From Halobacillus sp. Nhm2S1 (GTDB lineage Bacteria; Bacillota; Bacilli; Bacillales; Halobacillaceae), in NCBI RefSeq assembly GCF_019599545.1, contig NZ_JAIEZV010000002.1, positions 62,001 to 126,000 on the forward strand: DNA of 64,000 bases, given 5' to 3'. Numbering within the stretch: the stretch's first letter is position 1; every line of letters begins with the position of its first letter. A program made the translations under genes and the position numbers. The notes beneath the pieces are model-generated. The model searched no databases, was not told the DNA's origin, and was given only the letters and a program-made list of their open reading frames with translations. Below are positions 37,105 to 46,285 of the stretch, one piece after another.

Positions 37105-37644
37105 ATGAAAATATTGACCATTTTAGGGAGTTCTAGAGAAAACGGAAATTCTGAACACCTTGTCAAACAAGCAATGGAAGGAATTGAGCATACACAATTA
37201 CGCCTTAGTGATTATAAAATACACCCGATAACTGATATGCGTCATACGGATGAAGGCTTTTCACCTGTCGACGATGATTATGAAGCCGTTCTGGCTGAGT
37301 TTTTAGCTCATGATCTTATCATTTTTGTCACTCCTATTTACTGGTTTGGAATGACTTCCCATATGAAATTGTTCTTCGACCGCTGGTCTCAATATATGCG
37401 TGATGATCGTTATAACTTCAAAGAGCAAGTGCGCGGAAAGAAAGCCTATGTAATTACTACAGGCGGAAGTAATCCTTATGTCACCGGATTGCCTTTGATC
37501 CAGCAGTTCGGCCATATTTTCGATTTTGTAGGGATGACATTTGAAGATTATGTGATAGGCAATGCCGTCAAACCTGGAGAAATTAAAAATGATTTACTTG
37601 CTTTAGATAAAATGAAGGCTTGGAATAATACCTTCAAAAAGTAA
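37105..37644 (+). CDS. Flavodoxin-fold NAD(P)H oxidoreductase
   Basis: 179 aa. FMN-binding fold of the NADPH-dependent FMN reductase/WrbA group: phosphate-binding loop LGSSRENGNSEHL (residues 7-19), flavin-ring loop TPIYWFGMTSHMKLFFDRW and ITTGGSNPY. Such enzymes reduce flavins, quinones or azo/nitro compounds. AAAGGAGG precedes it. Transcribed away from the LysR gene. Substrate unknown. Confidence 0.85.
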   Translation: MKILTILGSSRENGNSEHLVKQAMEGIEHTQLRLSDYKIHPITDMRHTDEGFSPVDDDYEAVLAEFLAHDLIIFVTPIYWFGMTSHMKLFFDRWSQYMRDDRYNFKEQVRGKKAYVITTGGSNPYVTGLPLIQQFGHIFDFVGMTFEDYVIGNAVKPGEIKNDLLALDKMKAWNNTFKK

Positions 37645-37730
37645 ACGAACAAATGTTCTTGTTTTATTTTCCTCTAAGCTATACAATGGTTGTGTGGATA
37701 AATAAAATTCCAAAAGGAGTGTTCCCTGTA

Positions 37731-38144
37731 ATGAAGCATCAAGCGACCCCTTATTTCACTTTTAACGGTAAGGCAAAAGAAGCACTGGCCTATTATAAGC
37801 AAGTCTTCCATGGCGAGATCCTCAATCTTCAAACCTTTGGCGAAGCAGATTTTGAAACTCCAAAGGAAATGGACGAGCGCGTCATGCATGCACAATTCAA
37901 AAAAGATGCCTTATTCTTTATGGTCTCCGATTCATTTAGAGATCAAAGCGTTACTGCCGGAAGCAATATTGCCCTCGTATTAGAATGTGAAAGTTCCGAA
38001 GAGATCCAAACTTATTACGACCGTTTAAAAGATGGTGGAAATGTAGTGATGGAACTACAGGATACTTTTTGGGGCGCTGTATATGCGAAAGTGAAGGACC
38101 CTTTCGGAATAACTTGGGATTTAAATTACACAAAAGAACAATAA
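37731..38144 (+). CDS. VOC-family protein (PhnB/YjdN-like)
   Basis: 137 aa from the ATG at 37731, with AAGGAGTG upstream; the longer frame to 37653 has no site. Glyoxalase/bleomycin-resistance fold of the PhnB type (PYFTFNGKAKEALAYYKQVFHGEI..., VYAKVKDPFGITWDLNY). Members often lack metal ligands and their reactions are mostly unknown. It lies 87 bp after the reductase gene on the same strand. Confidence 0.8.
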   Translation: MKHQATPYFTFNGKAKEALAYYKQVFHGEILNLQTFGEADFETPKEMDERVMHAQFKKDALFFMVSDSFRDQSVTAGSNIALVLECESSEEIQTYYDRLKDGGNVVMELQDTFWGAVYAKVKDPFGITWDLNYTKEQ

Positions 38145-38148
38145 ACAA

Positions 38149-38171
38149 AGCGGCTCATTTCTGAGCCGCTT
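38149..38171. terminator. Bidirectional terminator
   Basis: Stem AAGCGGCTCA / TGAGCCGCTT with TTC loop between two convergent genes. Confidence 0.8.
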
Positions 38172-38174
38172 CTC

Positions 38175-38747
38175 TCAATCTAAATGGATTGTACAATTAA
38201 ATCGCTCACAATACCATTGTTCGTCTCTAAGATGAACTTCAGATAAAGAAGTGTTTTTCATATGTTCATCCCTAACCCTTTCTCTATCCAACTCTCTCAA
38301 TAAATGACTGATCAAAGCACCATGACTAACGACGATGACTTTTTTCCCTTCGTGTTTTTTTAAAACATCCTCCATAAACGACATTCCTCTTGAAACTACA
38401 CTCTCAGGGGTTTCCATGCCTAAGTCCAAATCCCGCCAGTCTTTGCCCCATTTTTCAATTCTCTCAGTTTCTGTGGTACCTTCAATCTGACCACCACTTG
38501 CTTCTTCTATACGTGAGTCAAATTGGATGGTCAATCCTACTTTTTCACTGATGAATTCTGCTGTCTGCTGTGCTCTTTTCAAAGGACTTGAATAAAGCAC
38601 ATCCCATGTTTCCTTATGTAAGCGCTCAGCCAATTTCCGAGCATCCGCCATGCCTTCTTCATCTAAAGGAATATCAGAGCTTCCCTGCGCCCTTTTTTCT
38701 TTATTCCATGGTGTACTGCCATGTCTAATCAATGCAACCTTCGTCAT
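38175..38747 (-). CDS. Histidine phosphatase family protein
   Basis: 190 aa, phosphoglycerate-mutase-like. The phospho-accepting His is in LIRHGSTPWNKE (RHG) and the second catalytic His in VIVVSHGALISHLL; the Glu is in DSRIEEASGGQIEG. Candidates are a cobalamin-pathway phosphatase (CobC type), a nucleotide or sugar-phosphate phosphatase; sequence alone does not decide. Monocistronic. Confidence 0.88.
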   Translation of the reverse strand: MTKVALIRHGSTPWNKEKRAQGSSDIPLDEEGMADARKLAERLHKETWDVLYSSPLKRAQQTAEFISEKVGLTIQFDSRIEEASGGQIEGTTETERIEKWGKDWRDLDLGMETPESVVSRGMSFMEDVLKKHEGKKVIVVSHGALISHLLRELDRERVRDEHMKNTSLSEVHLRDEQWYCERFNCTIHLD

Positions 38748-38831
38748 TATTGCTCCACCTCCCTCCTTCTTTTTCTACAACAAGATGTTCATATCCTTTA
38801 AATACATATCGTACATAAAGGCAGGATTGTT

Positions 38832-39087
38832 GAAGACTCTGTTTCGAGACGTTTGTTGAGTAGATGGGGGCTACGGGGAATGAGTCGCTTTCCGTGGGAG
38901 AAGGAGATAGACGAGATCCCGCAGGACACAGTCCGAGGAAGCTCGGCGCTCCCCCACACGAAAGTGTTCAAATGCGGAATCTCCCTGGTAGACATGACTA
39001 GGCGATGAAACTGGACGAGTAGCTTCCCAGCCACCCTAACGCTCAACCTGAGTAAGGAACCCCTAAACATCTCGAAATTGATTCTTC
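38832..39087 (+). repeat. Dispersed repeat, copy B (longest copy)
   Basis: 256 bp bounded by imperfect 23-bp inverted ends (GAAGACTCTGTTTCGAGACG at left; complement of GAAGAATCAATTTCGAGATG at right; four mismatches in 23). Inside: GGGGCTACGGGGAATGAG near the left, TCCGCATTTG complement and AGCTTCCCAGCCACC, AACGCTCAACCT near the right, all shared with the copies at 56642 and 27902. No open reading frame. It fills the gap between the phosphatase and ilvD. Confidence 0.75.
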
Positions 39088-39127
39088 AAGTAAAGAGTAC
39101 TTTCGTGGAAGATTATTGTGGGATAAA

Positions 39128-39158
39128 TAAAAAAGCCCGGAGCGGAATCCGGGCTTCT
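39128..39158 (-). terminator. Terminator of ilvD
   Basis: Minus strand stem AGAAGCCCGG / CCGGGCTT with an 8-base loop and TTTTTTATTT tail. Confidence 0.85.
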
Positions 39159-39174
39159 CAGGAGGCATATGGTT

Positions 39175-40875
39175 TTATTCATCCAGATCCAAATCAGTTA
39201 CGGCACCTTTGGAAGAGGAAGACACGAGTCTCGCGTACTTCGCTAGGACACCTCTCTTATGCTTAGGTTCTGGGCGTTTCCATTCACTTTTTCTGCGCTC
39301 ATATTCTTCATCACTAACTTCAAAGTTAATTTGTTGTGTATCACTATCAATCGTGATGGTATCCCCTTCTTGAAGCAGCCCAATCGGACCTCCAACGACT
39401 GCTTCCGGTGCGACATGACCAATTACGAAGCCGTGTGATCCACCTGAGAAACGACCATCTGTAAGCAGGGCAACCTTTCCACCCAGCCCTTTTCCTACGA
39501 TCATAGCTGTAATGGAAAGCATTTCTGGCATGCCCGGTCCTCCTTTTGGACCTACGTTTCGTACAACGAGAACATCCCCTTCTTTAATTTCATCGTTGAC
39601 GATGGCTTCCGTCGCTTCATCTTCACTGTTGTACACACGGGCAGGTCCTTCAAAACGGCTGATTGTCTGTCCGGACATTTTAGCTACAGCGCCTTCTGGA
39701 GCCAGGTTTCCTTTAAGAACGACGAGTGGTCCTTTTTCTTTGATTGGCTGGTCAAACGGAACAATGACCTTCTGGCCCTCTTTGAGAGAAGGGACTTCTG
39801 CCAGGTTTTCAGCGACCGTCTTCCCAGTGACCGTAAGGCAGTCTCCGTGTAATAAACCTTCTTCAAGGAGCAATTTCATAACAGCCGGTACGCCGCCACT
39901 TTCATACAAGTCCTGCATCACGTATTTTCCACTCGGCTTCATATCAGCAATGTGAGGAACTTCCTGTCTGATACGCTCAAAGTCATCAAGATCCAGATCC
40001 ACTCCTGCAGAATGGGCCATGGCAAGGAGGTGAAGGAACGCATTTGTGGATCCACCTAAGGCCATAACAACAGTGATGGCATTTTCAAATGCTTCTTTGG
40101 TCATGATGTCGCGAGGGTAAATCTCTTTTTCGAGCAGCTCGATGACAAGTTCACCTGCTTGTTTACATTCTGTTTCTTTATAATCGTTAACTGCTGGTGT
40201 AGAGGAAGACCCGGGAATACTCATCCCTAACGCTTCTACAGCTGAAGCCATTGTATTCGCTGTGTACATCCCACCACAAGCACCCGCTCCAGGACATGCA
40301 TGACATTCAACTCTGTGCAGCTGTTCATCATCAATTTGTCCTTCATGGTACTTTCCTACAGCTTCAAAGGACGAAACAATATCGATATCCTCTCCATCCA
40401 GCTTTCCTGGTTGTATCGTTCCTCCATAAACGTACACGGAAGGAATGTTCAAACGGCCAATGGATATTAAACAGCCTGGCGTTGTTTTGTCGCAGCCTCC
40501 AATCGCCACCAGACCATCCAATCGTTCAGCATTTGTAACAGTTTCGATGGAATCCGCAATCACTTCACGACTTGGAAGGGAATAAAACATGCCCTCGTGC
40601 CCCATCGCAATCCCATCAGCTACTGTAATCGTATTGAAGATCATCGGTGCTCCACCATTTTCACCGGCTCCACTTTTCGCTTCTTGTGCAAGCTTATCGA
40701 TATGTACATTACAAGGAGTAACCTCACTCCATGTACTCGCAATTCCAATCATCGGTTTTTTGAAATCTTCATCTGTAAATCCAACAGCTCTCAACATCGA
40801 GCGGTTCGGGACTCGATTGACGCCTTCACTGATGTCTTTACTTCTTATTCTTAGATCTTTTTTCGTTTTCTCCAT
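39175..40875 (-). CDS. ilvD: Dihydroxy-acid dehydratase
   Basis: 566 aa from the ATG at 40875 (SD AAAGGGG eight bases upstream; the GTG at 40884 is too close). Fe-S enzyme of valine, leucine and isoleucine synthesis, also needed for CoA. Signatures: [34 protein letters not shown] and [17 protein letters not shown]. It stands apart from other ilv/leu genes, as in B. subtilis. A cre-like sequence lies about 120 bases upstream. Confidence 0.97.
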   Translation of the reverse strand: MEKTKKDLRIRSKDISEGVNRVPNRSMLRAVGFTDEDFKKPMIGIASTWSEVTPCNVHIDKLAQEAKSGAGENGGAPMIFNTITVADGIAMGHEGMFYSLPSREVIADSIETVTNAERLDGLVAIGGCDKTTPGCLISIGRLNIPSVYVYGGTIQPGKLDGEDIDIVSSFEAVGKYHEGQIDDEQLHRVECHACPGAGACGGMYTANTMASAVEALGMSIPGSSSTPAVNDYKETECKQAGELVIELLEKEIYPRDIMTKEAFENAITVVMALGGSTNAFLHLLAMAHSAGVDLDLDDFERIRQEVPHIADMKPSGKYVMQDLYESGGVPAVMKLLLEEGLLHGDCLTVTGKTVAENLAEVPSLKEGQKVIVPFDQPIKEKGPLVVLKGNLAPEGAVAKMSGQTISRFEGPARVYNSEDEATEAIVNDEIKEGDVLVVRNVGPKGGPGMPEMLSITAMIVGKGLGGKVALLTDGRFSGGSHGFVIGHVAPEAVVGGPIGLLQEGDTITIDSDTQQINFEVSDEEYERRKSEWKRPEPKHKRGVLAKYARLVSSSSKGAVTDLDLDE

Positions 40876-40995
40876 CCCTAACACCCCTTTTTTAATGGTC
40901 GAATCATTTCGTAAATGAAATAACTTACCATGATGATACTAACAAGTAAGGAGCATAGCAATGATTTTTCTGAATATAATAAACATTCCCTACAA

Positions 40996-41009
40996 TTAAA
41001 ACGCTTTCA
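40996..41009 (-). promoter_or_regulatory. cre-like site upstream of ilvD
   Basis: Minus strand TGAAAGCGTTTTAA differs from the CcpA consensus TGWAANCGNTNWCA at one position. It is about 120 bases before ilvD. Weak evidence on its own. Confidence 0.3.
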
Positions 41010-41030
41010 TTAAGAGAAAAAAATGAAAAA

Positions 41031-41055
41031 AAGGCCTGCCGAAAACGCAGACCTT
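41031..41055 (-). terminator. Terminator of the DUF1540 gene
   Basis: Minus strand stem AAGGTCTGC / GGCAGGCCTT (one mismatch pair as G-U) followed by TTTTTTTC. Confidence 0.8.
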
Positions 41056-41072
41056 GATCTATAGGGGGAATC

Positions 41073-41231
41073 TTATACATTTGCAGGTTCAAATGTTTTA
41101 CAATCCGTTTCTTCACTGTGACTCGCTTTTTTACCTTTGTGACTGACAACGAAAATCTCATCTGCTCCGCAGGAAATTCCGTCATTGTTATGAACACAGT
41201 TTCGGACTTCACATTTTACATCCAGCGCCAT
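41073..41231 (-). CDS. DUF1540-domain small protein, 52 aa
   Basis: Short gene with GGGAGGTG seven bases before the ATG at 41231. Cys pattern CEVRNCVHNNDGISCGADEIFV...DCKTFE gives four conserved cysteines, the DUF1540 signature, likely a small metal- or disulfide-stabilised knot. In Clostridia and Bacilli such peptides are common and many are sporulation-linked, but no function is known. Own terminator. Confidence 0.82.
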   Translation of the reverse strand: MALDVKCEVRNCVHNNDGISCGADEIFVVSHKGKKASHSEETDCKTFEPANV

Positions 41232-41487
41232 CCTCTAACACCTCCCTATAGCGGTTATTTTCTACTGATCAGGCTTTGAATATTCGTGTCATTCCTCCCC
41301 ATTAAGGTCTAGTGTGAAATCCTTACACAACGACCACAACGATTTGTGATAGAATAGGAAGCGTGATTATAAAAAGCCAAAATGAACTTTTCCTCCGGTA
41401 TTTCATAAATTGTATTAAAAGAAATCGCTGGAAAAACTGATTGAGGTCCAATCAGAATATAATCAACTTATAATAGGACTGGTGTTT

Positions 41488-42408
41488 ATGAATAAGAAGC
41501 AAGAGATCTATAATAAATTGTTGGAGCTTGTGAAAGAGGATAATGTGAAAGTGGATGAAATGTTGAAAGACCACTTGTACACAAAACTTGGCGGAAAAGC
41601 CGACTTTTTTATTACTCCAACATCCTACGAAGAAATTCAGAGTGTTGTTAAGCTTTCGAATGAAGACAATATTCCTTTCACTCTGCTTGGAAATGGATCC
41701 AACTTAATTATTAAAGATGGCGGCATTCGCGGAATCGTCATCAACTTAAAACATCTGGATACCATTTATTCTGAAGGCAACACCGTAGTCGCCCAAAGCG
41801 GTGCCCGTATCATCGATGCCTCTCGTTATGCTCTTGATAAGAATTTATCTGGATTGGAGTTTGCCTGCGGAATTCCCGGCACAGTCGGGGGAGCGTTATA
41901 CATGAATGCAGGTGCTTATGGTGGGGAGATCAAAGATGTTCTCGATTACGCATACGTGGTAGATAAACATGGAAATCTCGTAAAGCGCCTTGCATCTGAA
42001 CTTGATCTTGATTATCGAACAAGTAACATCCCTGACAATGGTGATATCGTAGTAGAGGCTACCTTCCATCTGAAACCGGCCCCATATGAAGATATAAAAG
42101 AAGTGATGGACGACTTGACGTACAAGCGTGAATCTAAACAACCACTTGAATATCCTTCCTGTGGAAGTGTGTTTAAACGACCTCCAGGATATTTCGCTGG
42201 AAAGCTGATTCAAGATAGTGATCTTCAAGGGACCAATATCGGTGGTGCTGAAGTCTCTAAAAAACATGCTGGATTTATCATTAACAAGGATAATGCAACG
42301 ACTTCTGATTACATTTCTTTGATTGAGCACGTTCAAAAAACGGTAAAAGAAAAATTCGGAGTCGACTTGGAAAGAGAAGTACGAATCATTGGTGATGATA
42401 AAGACTAA
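41488..42408 (+). CDS. murB: UDP-N-acetylenolpyruvoylglucosamine reductase (MurB)
   Basis: 306 aa from the ATG at 41488; a GTG at 41482 is also in frame and the ribosome binding site (AGGACTGG) is weak. FAD enzyme that reduces enolpyruvyl-UDP-GlcNAc to UDP-MurNAc. FAD-binding [15 protein letters not shown] and [17 protein letters not shown]; catalytic Ser in [19 protein letters not shown]; Tyr/Glu-rich C-terminus typical of type II MurB. It stands alone, not in the mur-div cluster, so the genome probably has a second copy. Confidence 0.95.
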   Translation: MNKKQEIYNKLLELVKEDNVKVDEMLKDHLYTKLGGKADFFITPTSYEEIQSVVKLSNEDNIPFTLLGNGSNLIIKDGGIRGIVINLKHLDTIYSEGNTVVAQSGARIIDASRYALDKNLSGLEFACGIPGTVGGALYMNAGAYGGEIKDVLDYAYVVDKHGNLVKRLASELDLDYRTSNIPDNGDIVVEATFHLKPAPYEDIKEVMDDLTYKRESKQPLEYPSCGSVFKRPPGYFAGKLIQDSDLQGTNIGGAEVSKKHAGFIINKDNATTSDYISLIEHVQKTVKEKFGVDLEREVRIIGDDKD

Positions 42409-42415
42409 AAAAAAG

Positions 42416-42442
42416 AGCCTGCGCGCTGCGCAGGCTTTTTTT
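42416..42442 (+). terminator. Terminator of murB
   Basis: Stem AGCCTGCGC / GCGCAGGCT with GCT loop and TTTTTTT tail, right after the stop codon. Confidence 0.9.
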
Positions 42443-42476
42443 CTCCAACAAAGCTCATTGTTTTCGAAGTCGTTCC

Positions 42477-42971
42477 TTAATAGGCACCTTTGGAATAAGT
42501 CAATTCATAACTATGGGTGTAGATTTCAAAAACATTGCCAAAGGGATCTTCAACATAAACCATCTTATACGGTTTTTCGCCAGGGTAATATTCACGTATA
42601 GGCATGCGTTGTTTCCCACCCTTTGCCTTCACTTTCTCGACAACATCTTCAATATTCGGGTCTTGAATACAGAAATGGAAGATGCCTGTTTTCCAATATT
42701 CGAAGTTATTTACCGGCTCTTCCTGATGTGGGAATTCAAAAAGCTCAATGCCTATCTTATCACCTGTTGATAGGTGAGCAATTCTAAATGTCTCCCAATC
42801 ATTGCCAAAAACATCCCGGCACATCTGACCGACTGGTGTATTATCATTATGGACGTCTGATGGCTCCATAATGACATACCATCCGAATAATTCGGTATAA
42901 AACTCAATCGCTTTTTCTAAATTTGGTACGGACAAACCAATATGTGAGAAACTTCTTGGATATGGGTACAT
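42477..42971 (-). CDS. VOC-family dioxygenase/glyoxalase-like protein
   Basis: 164 aa with AAGGAG before the ATG. Two beta-alpha-beta units: FSHIGLSVPNLEKAIEFYTELFGW at the N-terminus and VYVEDPFGNVFEIYTH at the C-terminus. His10, His near 119 (IFHFCIQD) and Glu near 152 could ligate a metal. Its 17-bp spacing from the quinone oxidoreductase gene suggests one transcript, with a role in handling reactive electrophiles. Exact substrate unknown. Confidence 0.8.
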   Translation of the reverse strand: MYPYPRSFSHIGLSVPNLEKAIEFYTELFGWYVIMEPSDVHNDNTPVGQMCRDVFGNDWETFRIAHLSTGDKIGIELFEFPHQEEPVNNFEYWKTGIFHFCIQDPNIEDVVEKVKAKGGKQRMPIREYYPGEKPYKMVYVEDPFGNVFEIYTHSYELTYSKGAY

Positions 42972-42988
42972 CCTTAAAAACTCCTTCT

Positions 42989-43969
42989 TTATGATTTAAT
43001 TTTCGCTACGATTTTACCTTTCACATGGCGTTCGGATAGACGCTCCAGAGCCTGAGGGACCTCTTCCAATGAAATGGTCTCTTCGAGTAGAGAGGAAAGT
43101 TTACCGACACTCATCATCTCAAGCATCTCATCCCCGATAACAGCAAGGTCTTTTTGGGACTCTACATCTGCTCCATGTGCCGCTGCAAGGGCAATTTCAT
43201 GGTACGAAACAACGGTAGTAAAGGGTTTTACTTTAGTGAAATCAGGAGCACCAGCGATATATACCAAATGGCCCATAAAGGCAAGGAAGTCCAATGATGC
43301 GGTAGCATTGTCACGGCTTACTGCGTCAACGACTGCATCGACACCTTTACCGTCGGTGATTTCTTTAACTCTTTGGTGAACATCTTCATTACGATAATCA
43401 ATAACAAAGTCTGCGCCTAACCTTCGTACATAATCGTGATTATGGGAGGAGGCTGTTGTAATGACCGTTTTTCCTGCTGCTTTTGCCAGTTGAATACCAA
43501 AACCTCCAACACCCCCTGCTCCCGCGTGAATCAAAATAGTGTTCACTTGATCCAACGGAAGCTTACGGTGGATCGCTTGGTAAGCCGTGTAACCAGCTGT
43601 CGGTAATGCAGCCGCCTCTTCAAAGCTGATTTCATCTGGAATCCGTGAGATCGTATGAGCTGTGGTTACAGCATATTGCGCATAAGCGCCTTTCTTTAGC
43701 AAATCACCATGGTAGACCACTCGATCGCCCTTCTTCCACTCAGTCACACCATCTCCAACCTCGGCAATTGTACCTGCAGCATCCAGACCGAGGATGTGAG
43801 GATACGTCCAATTGGGGTTACCATTCGTTGCGGTTTTATAATCGACAGGGTTCAATCCAGCCGCATGTACCTCAATAAGAACTTCCCCTTTTTGAGGGTG
43901 AGGCTTTTCTACTTCCTGCAGTTTCATTTCTTTCCATTGATTTTCACCTTTTAATAGCAGAGCTTTCAT
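42989..43969 (-). CDS. Zinc-free medium-chain quinone oxidoreductase
   Basis: 326 aa, MDR superfamily of the quinone oxidoreductase/YogA type: GroES-like N-terminal domain (PHPQKGEVLIEVHAAGLNPVDYK, GLDAAGTIAEVGDGVTEWKKGDRV), then a Rossmann domain with LIHAGAGGVGGFGIQLAK for NADPH. The zinc ligands of true alcohol dehydrogenases are absent. It would reduce quinones or alkenals. Divergent from an HxlR-type regulator, 17 bp before the VOC gene. Confidence 0.9.
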   Translation of the reverse strand: MKALLLKGENQWKEMKLQEVEKPHPQKGEVLIEVHAAGLNPVDYKTATNGNPNWTYPHILGLDAAGTIAEVGDGVTEWKKGDRVVYHGDLLKKGAYAQYAVTTAHTISRIPDEISFEEAAALPTAGYTAYQAIHRKLPLDQVNTILIHAGAGGVGGFGIQLAKAAGKTVITTASSHNHDYVRRLGADFVIDYRNEDVHQRVKEITDGKGVDAVVDAVSRDNATASLDFLAFMGHLVYIAGAPDFTKVKPFTTVVSYHEIALAAAHGADVESQKDLAVIGDEMLEMMSVGKLSSLLEETISLEEVPQALERLSERHVKGKIVAKIKS

Positions 43970-44066
43970 CCGTCTTCATCTCCTCTTTAAACAGTTTCCT
44001 TAAACAAGTGAAACGATATACTATATACTAACGAGTGGTAAAGACAGAAACAAGAAGGCACTTTTC

Positions 44067-44081
44067 AGTAACTGAGTTACT
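44067..44081. promoter_or_regulatory. Palindromic operator next to the HxlR gene
   Basis: AGTAACTGAGTTACT is a perfect 6+6 palindrome with 3-base centre, 40 bases upstream of the HxlR-family gene and 98 bases from the divergent oxidoreductase start. Likely its binding site. Confidence 0.55.
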
Positions 44082-44121
44082 AAAGGGTAACCTATTCATA
44101 GTTAGAAATGAGGGAAACACG

Positions 44122-44508
44122 ATGAAAGAACTGCAATCAGAATACCAGTGCGCCATCAATTTAGTGATTGATTTAATCGGGGGAAAATGGAAAGTCTTAT
44201 TACTCTGGCATTTGAATGAAGGAGACAAGAGGTTCAATGAATTGAGGAGAACCATTCCAGAGATCACTAAAAAAATGCTCACACAACAATTAAGAGAACT
44301 TGAGGGACATGGACTTGTGAAGCGGACAGTTCATGAAGAGGTTCCTCCAAGGGTGGTGTACTCTACAACTGACTTCGGACGCAAGCTTCAACCCGTTCTT
44401 TATGGAATGTGTCAATGGGGAGATGATTACGCAGAAAAAGAAGGGATTCAAATGAACAGTTGTTGGACAGGCCGGGATTTTATGAAAAATAAAAGCGACC
44501 TTTCATAA
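44122..44508 (+). CDS. HxlR-family (YodB/QorR-like) regulator
   Basis: 128 aa from the ATG at 44122, after GAGGGAAAC. Winged-helix protein: CAINLVIDLIGGKWKVLLLWHLNEGDKRFNELRRTIPEITKKMLTQQL is the HxlR signature. A cysteine at residue 10, just before the first helix, matches the position of the redox-sensing Cys in YodB/HypR/QorR-type repressors, and a second lies near the C-terminus (NSCWTG). Its divergent neighbour is a quinone oxidoreductase, so a quinone or electrophile sensor is the natural inference. Confidence 0.85.
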   Translation: MKELQSEYQCAINLVIDLIGGKWKVLLLWHLNEGDKRFNELRRTIPEITKKMLTQQLRELEGHGLVKRTVHEEVPPRVVYSTTDFGRKLQPVLYGMCQWGDDYAEKEGIQMNSCWTGRDFMKNKSDLS

Positions 44509-44519
44509 GGTCGCTTTCT
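44493..44519. terminator. Bidirectional terminator
   Basis: Stem AAAGCGACCTT / AAGGTCGCTTT with a 4-base loop; overlaps the HxlR gene's last codons and serves the convergent YpjP-like gene too. Confidence 0.85.
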
Positions 44520-44522
44520 TTG

Positions 44523-45125
44523 TTAGGACATCCATTTGGGTGGCGTGTTTTTTTCCCAATAAATCTCGCCAAGCTCATGGTGTTTCATAAAGTTATCCTC
44601 TTGCAGGTGATAATGGAAATTGAACCAGTATCCTTCGCCAGGACGCTTATCTCTTCTCACGTGGAAACGAGCAATTTCTTCGTCTGTATGTTTGTTTTTG
44701 ATATTAAAAATTCGTTCACCGTATCCAGGAGACGGATCTTCGGTAATTTCATAATACGGAACTTCGTTCTCATCCGCAGATGTAAGGATCTCTTCCATGA
44801 CCTCTTCGATCTTCGGAAAAATCGTTTTAGTCATATCTTCATCTACTTTTTCAATAATTCTCGGCCCCATCTTTGCAAGGGTCTGTGTTTTTGCTTGCTC
44901 CGTTATGGTTTCAATCCAATCATCTGTCGTCAAAGGCGCTACAGATGCAGGCGGACTTATATCAAGTTCTTCAGTATCAGTGGAAAGGGACGCCTCTTCC
45001 ACATGCCGATCGGACAGCTCTTTCTTATCAGCTGCATCGGTGTCGATCTGCATCGGTGGGACGTAAAGACCTAAAGTCATGACAGATATCAGTACAACAA
45101 ATACTTTTCTCATTAGCGGCTTCAT
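44523..45125 (-). CDS. YpjP-like exported protein
   Basis: 200 aa from the ATG at 45125 with AAGGGAGA upstream. Signal peptide MKPLMRKVFVVLISVMTLGLY, an acidic Ser/Thr/Glu-rich stretch to residue 65, then the conserved part with ITEQAKTQTLAKMGPRI...YGERIFNIKNKH and HVRRDKRPGEGYWFNFHYHLQEDNF, which I recognise from the YpjP family of Bacillus. Extracytoplasmic; function unknown. Confidence 0.75.
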   Translation of the reverse strand: MKPLMRKVFVVLISVMTLGLYVPPMQIDTDAADKKELSDRHVEEASLSTDTEELDISPPASVAPLTTDDWIETITEQAKTQTLAKMGPRIIEKVDEDMTKTIFPKIEEVMEEILTSADENEVPYYEITEDPSPGYGERIFNIKNKHTDEEIARFHVRRDKRPGEGYWFNFHYHLQEDNFMKHHELGEIYWEKNTPPKWMS

Positions 45126-45452
45126 TTCAGACAATCTCCCTTTGCTTCAGGCTGTCTTCATTTTACCACTTTCACAGAGGTTGTCCATAAGTAAAAAGAA
45201 ACCGTTTCCAGTATCTCAATCTTCTTCCTTTGTGGAATGGTCATTAGCGGCTCGCTCTTCCCTAATCACCAAAATTCCAGCCAATTCCTATCCCTTGTTA
45301 AGTCCCAAACATTTTCATTAAATAACCCTTATTTCAACTATAAACACATAAAACTCTTCCTTCTTTTTTCGTTTAGCCTGTGGGTTTCTTTCCCTGTACA
45401 TGAATCCAAAAAATAAGGAAAACTTAAAGATGTAAAAGGAGGAGGAAGGATT
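45126..45452. other. Intergenic region without a recognised gene
   Basis: 327 bases between the divergent YpjP-like and coat genes. It must hold both promoters. I see no clear SigA promoter, which fits sporulation-sigma control of the coat gene, and no repeat or hairpin. Confidence 0.5.
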
Positions 45453-46079
45453 ATGAACCCAACCCAAGGTCAGAATCAAAACCAGCAAGGGCAGCAAATG
45501 CCCCAAAACATGATGAATCAGAACCATGGTGGCCACGAGTTATTTGATGCACATGAAGTTATCGCAAGCTTAATCAATATGCTCGATCAGTACCAGATGT
45601 ATGCTCAGCATATCCAGGACCCTGAGCTTCAAAGCATCCAGCAGCGCCAACATGCGTTTGTGACGCAGATGTACAATACAATTGTACAGAGTTTCAGTAC
45701 CGGACAGGATCCAACTCAAGCGACACAACAATATAAAATGCAACAAAGCAATGAAGTCGTATACGGCATCAAACCCGGGCAACCGAAAAAACCGAACCAG
45801 TCTGTCAGTGAACTTGCAGATAACGGCCTTTCTGCCTATATGTTAGGACAAACAAAAACACTCGCCACATTATTGTCCATGACAGCTCTAGAAATGACGA
45901 ACCCTGTCCTGCGCCGTGTCATTGCAGATAGTGTTCCAAACTTCATTGAGATGAGTTATGAGATTTTCCTTTATCAAAACAAGCATGGATATTACCAGGT
46001 CCCACAATTACAGCAACAAGATATGAACCAAATGTTGCAAAGCTATACAACCGCTCCACAAGGCAACATGCCACACTAA
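45453..46079 (+). CDS. CotF-like spore coat protein
   Basis: 208 aa with AAAGGAGGAGG before the ATG. A Gln/Asn/Met-rich N-terminus is followed by helical segments (ELFDAHEVIASLINMLDQYQMYAQH, LADNGLSAYMLGQTKTLATLLSMTALEMTNPVLRRVIADSV) and a Gln-rich tail. The pattern matches the CotF-like/YraG coat proteins of spore-formers. Late mother-cell expression is expected. Own terminator. Confidence 0.75.
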   Translation: MNPTQGQNQNQQGQQMPQNMMNQNHGGHELFDAHEVIASLINMLDQYQMYAQHIQDPELQSIQQRQHAFVTQMYNTIVQSFSTGQDPTQATQQYKMQQSNEVVYGIKPGQPKKPNQSVSELADNGLSAYMLGQTKTLATLLSMTALEMTNPVLRRVIADSVPNFIEMSYEIFLYQNKHGYYQVPQLQQQDMNQMLQSYTTAPQGNMPH

Positions 46080-46081
46080 AT

Positions 46082-46116
46082 AAAAAGGACGCCTGTTTTT
46101 CCACGGGCGTCCTTTT
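46082..46116 (+). terminator. Terminator of the coat gene
   Basis: Stem AAAAGGACGCC / GGGCGTCCTTTT with an 11-base loop and TTTTC tail. Confidence 0.85.
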
Positions 46117-46285
46117 CAATGATGCATTCGCGTCCAAACTACATTTGCCTTTATTACTGGATCAGGCACTCCAAAGGGATTAAAAGAGGATTTTAAAAAT
46201 ACGGTTGTTTTGTAATTTTGTTAATACAAAAAGCATCGTTATAATATAGTGTAGGGACAAGCACCTATAAAGGAGGTCCTTCGCC

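Noticed and set aside
44520-45074. 184-codon plus-strand frame antisense to the YpjP-like gene
   Set aside because: Shadow of a real gene with signal peptide and ribosome binding site on the other strand.
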